Positions 5,953-7,186 of a stretch of DNA of 7,186 bases are shown in pieces. Position 1 is the first letter of the stretch; each line of letters begins with the position of its first letter. The stretch is from an uncultured Eubacteriales bacterium (GTDB lineage Bacteria; Bacillota; Clostridia; Peptostreptococcales; Anaerovoracaceae). The stretch covers positions 1-7,186 of the forward strand of contig CAUEYG010000069.1 in assembly GCA_959021945.1 (NCBI GenBank), in the 5' to 3' direction. The notes below the pieces were generated by a model. It was given only the letters and a program-made list of their open reading frames with translations, did no database searches and was not told the DNA's origin. Position numbers and translations under genes: made by a program.

Positions 5953-6618
5953 TCACTTGCTCCAGTTTTTAAGAAAGGTTCTCCGATGAATCGGGCTGGG
6001 GCCTAATTGGCTCAGCCCCTCATAATGCGCTTTTGTCCCATAACCCTTATTCTTTTCAAAAGCATATCCGGGCCAGCGCTGGGCGTACTCAACCATCATA
6101 TGGTCCCTCGTAACTTTTGCTACAATGGATGCTGCTGCAATGGAAAGGCTTTTACTGTCCCCTTTGATCACTGCAGTCTGAGGAGTCAAAATTTCATCAA
6201 TTGTCATAGCATCAAAGAGGATGTGATCAATCTGTCTCCCCTGTTTTCTTTCCAGCATATGAGCCGCCGCTTTTACAGCCTGTACCATTGCCTCTTTTGT
6301 AGCTTGCAAAATATTAATCCGGTCAATTCGCTCGTGATCTGCCATTCCAATGCCATAAGCAACAGCCTTGTCCAAAATAACAGGATACAAGGCCTCTCTC
6401 TTTTTTTCTGTAAGTTTTTTAGAGTCATCAATTCCAACGATATCAAAATCTCGGGGCAAGATGACAGCCGCAGCTACTACCGGTCCGGCTAAAGGACCTC
6501 TGCCCACTTCATCCACTCCGGCAATAAAAGCAGCCCTGCTGCCGCAAGTCTCCTCTTCAAAATCCTTCATTTCTGCCAGACGCTGCAGCAAATAAGCTTG
6601 TCTCTCTTGTTTATTCAT
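5953..6618 (-). CDS. rnhB: Ribonuclease HII
   Basis: Cytoplasmic endonuclease that cuts the RNA strand of RNA-DNA hybrids and removes single ribonucleotides built into DNA. The 221-residue length is normal. The metal-binding DEDD set is visible: Asp36 and Glu37 in GVDEVGRGPLAGPV, Asp136 in ILFDAM and Asp154 in KGDSKSLSIAAASIVAK. DDSKKL (64-69) and the C-terminal GYGTKAH segment are also family hallmarks. The gene starts inside the end of ylqF with an 8-nt overlap. ATG 6618 has AAGGTG about 5 nt upstream within the ylqF coding sequence, so coupled translation is likely. It probably helps genome maintenance and is unrelated in function to the converging SGNH genes. A GGGCTG/CAGCCC hairpin at 5993-6018 lies within its 3' coding part and lacks a T-run. 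Confidence 0.97.
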   Translation of the reverse strand: MNKQERQAYLLQRLAEMKDFEEETCGSRAAFIAGVDEVGRGPLAGPVVAAAVILPRDFDIVGIDDSKKLTEKKREALYPVILDKAVAYGIGMADHERIDRINILQATKEAMVQAVKAAAHMLERKQGRQIDHILFDAMTIDEILTPQTAVIKGDSKSLSIAAASIVAKVTRDHMMVEYAQRWPGYAFEKNKGYGTKAHYEGLSQLGPSPIHRRTFLKNWSK

Positions 6619-7186
6619 CCTTCACCTTTTCCAATGTAATTCTGCCAATGGTCCCGGCCCGAAACTCATCCAAAACAACTTTGGCGATTCTTTCATAATC
6701 AATTCTTTTCCCCGGCAGAATACAGCCCCTCTTTCGTGCAATAACTTCCATGGTATCAAGTGGGGCTTCACATAAAGCATCCAATTTATAACGCTGCATC
6801 AGAAGGCTCCCATACTCTCTCTGGAGAACAGAAATCAATTCCAGGGCCAAAGTTGCCATATCTAATATTTCGTCCTTGATAGAGCCGCAGAAGGCTAAAT
6901 TAAGTCCCGCCTTTGGGTCTTCAAACTTGGGCCACAAAATCCCCGGTGTATCCAAAAGCTGCATATTTCCCGGCAGATTGAGCCACTGTTTCCCCCTGGT
7001 CACCCCTGGACGATCCCCTGTCTGTGCGCTTCGTTTCCCTGTCATCCGGTTGATCAATGATGACTTGCCTACATTGGGAACACCAACGATCATAAGACGG
7101 TAAGGCTTTTTTCTGGCCTGGTCTTTATTTTTTTCTGCCTGAAGTCCGCTTAAAAGCTTTGTAAGCTCTGCAGCCCCTTTTCCCGC
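6611..7186 (-). CDS. ylqF: Ribosome biogenesis GTPase YlqF/RbgA, 5' end outside window
   Basis: GTPase needed for late assembly of the 50S ribosomal subunit in Bacillota. The reading frame is open to the right edge, giving 191 visible residues. RbgA is about 280 long, so roughly the first 90 are missing, including the G4 and G5 motifs that come first in this circularly permuted GTPase. Seen here in order are the linker AGKGAAELTKLL, then G1 GVPNVGKSS, a Thr-containing G2 region (PGVTRGKQW), G3 LLDTPGILWPKFED and the C-terminal helical domain. The ATG at 7093 just before G1 is an internal Met (RLMIVGVPN), not the start, since coding continues upstream without a break. The stop overlaps the rnhB start by 8 nt, the usual ylqF-rnhB order of Bacillota. 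Confidence 0.95.
   Translation of the reverse strand, partial: AGKGAAELTKLLSGLQAEKNKDQARKKPYRLMIVGVPNVGKSSLINRMTGKRSAQTGDRPGVTRGKQWLNLPGNMQLLDTPGILWPKFEDPKAGLNLAFCGSIKDEILDMATLALELISVLQREYGSLLMQRYKLDALCEAPLDTMEVIARKRGCILPGKRIDYERIAKVVLDEFRAGTIGRITLEKVKDE

Noticed and set aside
5993..6018. GGGCTG/CAGCCC hairpin near the junction of rnhB and the second SGNH gene, as a terminator
   Set aside because: It lies in the rnhB coding sequence and is not followed by a T-run on either strand.
6007..6492. 161-codon plus-strand open frame opposite rnhB
   Set aside because: It lies wholly antisense to a well-conserved RNase HII gene, and its translation shows no recognisable domain; it is a shadow frame.

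Overview
The window looks like chromosomal DNA from an anaerobic Gram-positive bacterium, most likely a member of the Clostridia (Bacillota). Base composition is moderate, roughly low-to-mid 40s % G+C by eye. Ribosome binding sites are strong and purine-rich. The ylqF(rbgA)-rnhB gene pair is a typical Bacillota arrangement. A full-length formate-tetrahydrofolate ligase and an oxygen-sensitive HgdC/BadF-type Fe-S activator ATPase point to a strict anaerobe with one-carbon and CoA-ester or related radical metabolism. I cannot name the species.

Left part (1-1563, minus strand): a two-gene unit read right to left. It encodes a 2-hydroxyacyl-CoA dehydratase/double-cubane-type activator ATPase, followed with a 4-nt ATGA overlap by the ATPase subunit of a CUT2-type (ribose/fructose/xylose class) sugar ABC transporter, which runs off the left edge. 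A promoter with a perfect -10 box lies directly in front of the activator gene, and its position favours a GTG start at 1506 over the longer ATG at 1548.

Centre-left (about 1627-3490, minus strand): fhs with its own promoter, a possible terminator behind it and a perfect 8-bp inverted repeat just upstream of its -35 box. The gap 3383-3615 is a divergent control region serving fhs on the minus strand and the next gene on the plus strand.

Centre-right (3616-5950, plus strand): two tandem paralogous genes. Each encodes a 361-residue protein with one N-terminal membrane anchor and an extracytoplasmic SGNH/GDSL-like domain. The two align without a gap at about 72% identity (260/361 by hand count). 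They are the only genes here without an obvious specific function, and they sit between housekeeping genes transcribed in the other direction.

Right part (5953-7186, minus strand): rnhB (RNase HII) and the 3' part of ylqF/rbgA (ribosome-assembly GTPase), overlapping by 8 nt and presumably co-transcribed. The rnhB end faces the second SGNH gene with only 2 nt between the stop codons.

No tRNA, rRNA, CRISPR array, insertion sequence or phage feature was seen.
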